Shown: in pieces, positions 13,423 to 14,522 of the stretch | Numbering within the stretch: the stretch's first letter is position 1 | How the letters are laid out: each line of letters starts with the position of its first letter | Assembly (NCBI GenBank): GCA_016844425.1 | Contig: JAERML010000008.1 | Span: 1-14,522 of the forward strand | From: Bacteroidota bacterium | GTDB lineage: Bacteria > Bacteroidota > UBA10030 > UBA6906 | Direction of reading: 5' to 3' | Length of the DNA stretch: 14,522 nucleotides | Position numbers and translations under genes: made by a program | The notes under the pieces: generated by a model | What the model saw: only the letters and a program-made list of their open reading frames with translations | Database searches by the model: none | Told to the model about the DNA's origin: nothing

Positions 13423-14522
13423 ATGAACGCTAAGCGAAGAGTTGTTGTCACCGGCATTGGTGCCGTCACTCCAATTGGACTGAATGCTCAGGATTTTTGG
13501 AATGCACTGGTTTCCGGCAAGAGCGGAGCTGCGCCCATTACCCATTTCGATACGACGGCGTACAACACTCACTTCGCATGCGAGGTGAAGGGATTCAAGG
13601 CAACAGATTTTCTAGACCGCAAGTCAGCTCAACGCATGGATCCGTTTGCGCAGTTCGCCGTGATTTCCTCCGATATGGCGGTGGCAGATGCTGCGTTGCC
13701 GTTGAAGGATATGGACCCCGACCGAATCGGCGTCGTGTACGGTTCTGGTATCGGGGGTATGATGACGTACGATACGCAGTTCACAAACTACAAGGAAGGT
13801 GGGCCACGACGCATTAGCCCGTTCTTCATTCCCATGCTCATCCCGGATATCGCGTGCGGGTATATCTCCATCAAGCACGGTCTGAAAGGCCCAAACTACG
13901 CGACCGTGTCCGCTTGCGCAACAGCGTCGCACGCAATAGGGGATGCCTACCGCATTATCCAGTACGGTGATGCAGACGTGATGGTCTGTGGTGGATCGGA
14001 AGCGCCAATCACACCCATGGGCCTTGGCGGGTTCAACTCGATGAAGGCCCTTTCCACGAGAAATGATGCGCCTGAAAAGGCAAGTCGCCCGTTCGACCAG
14101 CAGCGCGACGGGTTCGTCATGGGCGAGGGGGGCGGTGCGTTGATCCTGGAGGAACTTGAGCATGCACGGGCGCGTGGTGCTCGGATTTATGTCGAGCTCG
14201 TCGGCATCGGATTCACTGCCGATGCCCACCATATCACCGCGCCTCCTACCGGCGGCGAGGGGGCAGTTCGCTCCATGAAACGCGCATTGAACGACGCCGG
14301 CATCAAGCCCGAGAACGTCGATTACATCAATGTTCATGGAACGTCCACTCCCCTCGGCGACATCAGTGAGACCGTTGCTATTAAGACAACCTTTGGAGCC
14401 CACGCTCACAAGCTCCACATCAGCTCCACCAAGTCCATGACCGGCCACCTGCTTGGCGCAGCAGGCGCAATTGAAGCCATTGCTGCGCTCCTTGCCTGCG
14501 TCAACGATACCATTCCCCCTAC
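13423..14522 (+). CDS. fabF: Beta-ketoacyl-ACP synthase II (3' end outside window)
   Basis: FabF elongates acyl-ACP with malonyl-ACP. The frame is open to the window end, giving 366 complete codons; about 45 residues are missing compared with the usual length of about 412. The Cys-His-His triad is present: C165 in [12 protein letters not shown]305 in [11 protein letters not shown] and H342 in [14 protein letters not shown]. Other landmarks are [13 protein letters not shown] at the N-terminus, GSGIGGM and [15 protein letters not shown]. The ATG at 13423 has GAGG (13410-13413) 9 nt upstream. Immediate placement after acpP is the conserved acpP-fabF pair. Confidence 0.97.
   Translation, partial: MNAKRRVVVTGIGAVTPIGLNAQDFWNALVSGKSGAAPITHFDTTAYNTHFACEVKGFKATDFLDRKSAQRMDPFAQFAVISSDMAVADAALPLKDMDPDRIGVVYGSGIGGMMTYDTQFTNYKEGGPRRISPFFIPMLIPDIACGYISIKHGLKGPNYATVSACATASHAIGDAYRIIQYGDADVMVCGGSEAPITPMGLGGFNSMKALSTRNDAPEKASRPFDQQRDGFVMGEGGGALILEELEHARARGARIYVELVGIGFTADAHHITAPPTGGEGAVRSMKRALNDAGIKPENVDYINVHGTSTPLGDISETVAIKTTFGAHAHKLHISSTKSMTGHLLGAAGAIEAIAALLACVNDTIPP

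Noticed and set aside
13624..14448. Reverse-strand open frame (274 codons) opposite fabF
   Set aside because: It is a shadow of fabF: no recognisable domain, no ribosome site, and full overlap with conserved catalytic regions.
1..14522. CRISPR arrays, tRNA or rRNA genes, transposases, integrase or attachment sites
   Set aside because: I found no spaced repeat arrays, no rRNA or cloverleaf sequence, and no mobile-element protein; the window looks like stable core chromosome.

Overview
The window is a compact, single-strand stretch of a bacterial chromosome; every gene I can support reads on the + strand. It suggests a Gram-negative member of the Fibrobacteres-Chlorobi-Bacteroidetes group, most likely on the Chlorobi/Ignavibacteria side. 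Three things point there: a PorZ-like protein with a type IX secretion sorting-type C-terminus, a PUR-alpha-like DUF3276 gene, and sigma70-like TTGACT-N17-TATATT promoters with several clear Shine-Dalgarno sites, which classical Bacteroidetes usually lack. The placement is inference; no rRNA or other phylogenetic marker is present.

Layout. (1) Positions 2-2627 hold an envelope operon whose genes overlap at start and stop codons: the C-terminal barrel end of a BamA/Omp85-like outer-membrane protein (cut by the window start), a PQQ-type beta-propeller lipoprotein resembling BamB, and a PEGA-repeat protein with two hydrophobic C-terminal helices. (2) A promoter at 2663-2691, overlapped by a near-palindrome, precedes a Crp/Fnr-family regulator (2770-3453). 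A PHP-domain phosphoesterase (3489-4307) and lumazine synthase ribH (4392-4883) follow. (3) An AT-rich hairpin overlaps the ribH stop. After it come a large PorZ-like propeller protein (4939-7203), then a small PUR/DUF3276 gene starting at TTG behind a strong Shine-Dalgarno site and closed by a classic rho-independent terminator (7667-7696). (4) A repeat-rich promoter region (7706-7832) leads into a long fatty-acid/phospholipid operon: yceD (DUF177), rpmF, plsX, fabH, fabD, a cysteine-cluster protein, fabG, acpP and fabF (cut by the window end).

How the genes work together. FabD makes malonyl-ACP on AcpP. FabH primes the chain, FabF elongates it and FabG carries out the first reduction. PlsX diverts acyl-ACP to acyl-phosphate for phospholipid synthesis. 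Coupling of plsX to rpmF and yceD is the widely conserved arrangement. The unusual member is the Cys-rich DUF3109/YkgJ-like gene, embedded between fabD and fabG with coupled starts.

Most of the window is conserved housekeeping content and I see no convincing entirely new system. The best candidates for a second look are the barrel/propeller/PEGA operon, the cysteine-cluster gene inside the fab operon, the palindrome over the Crp-family promoter, the TTGACATC repeats before the fab operon, and the isolated PorZ-like gene.
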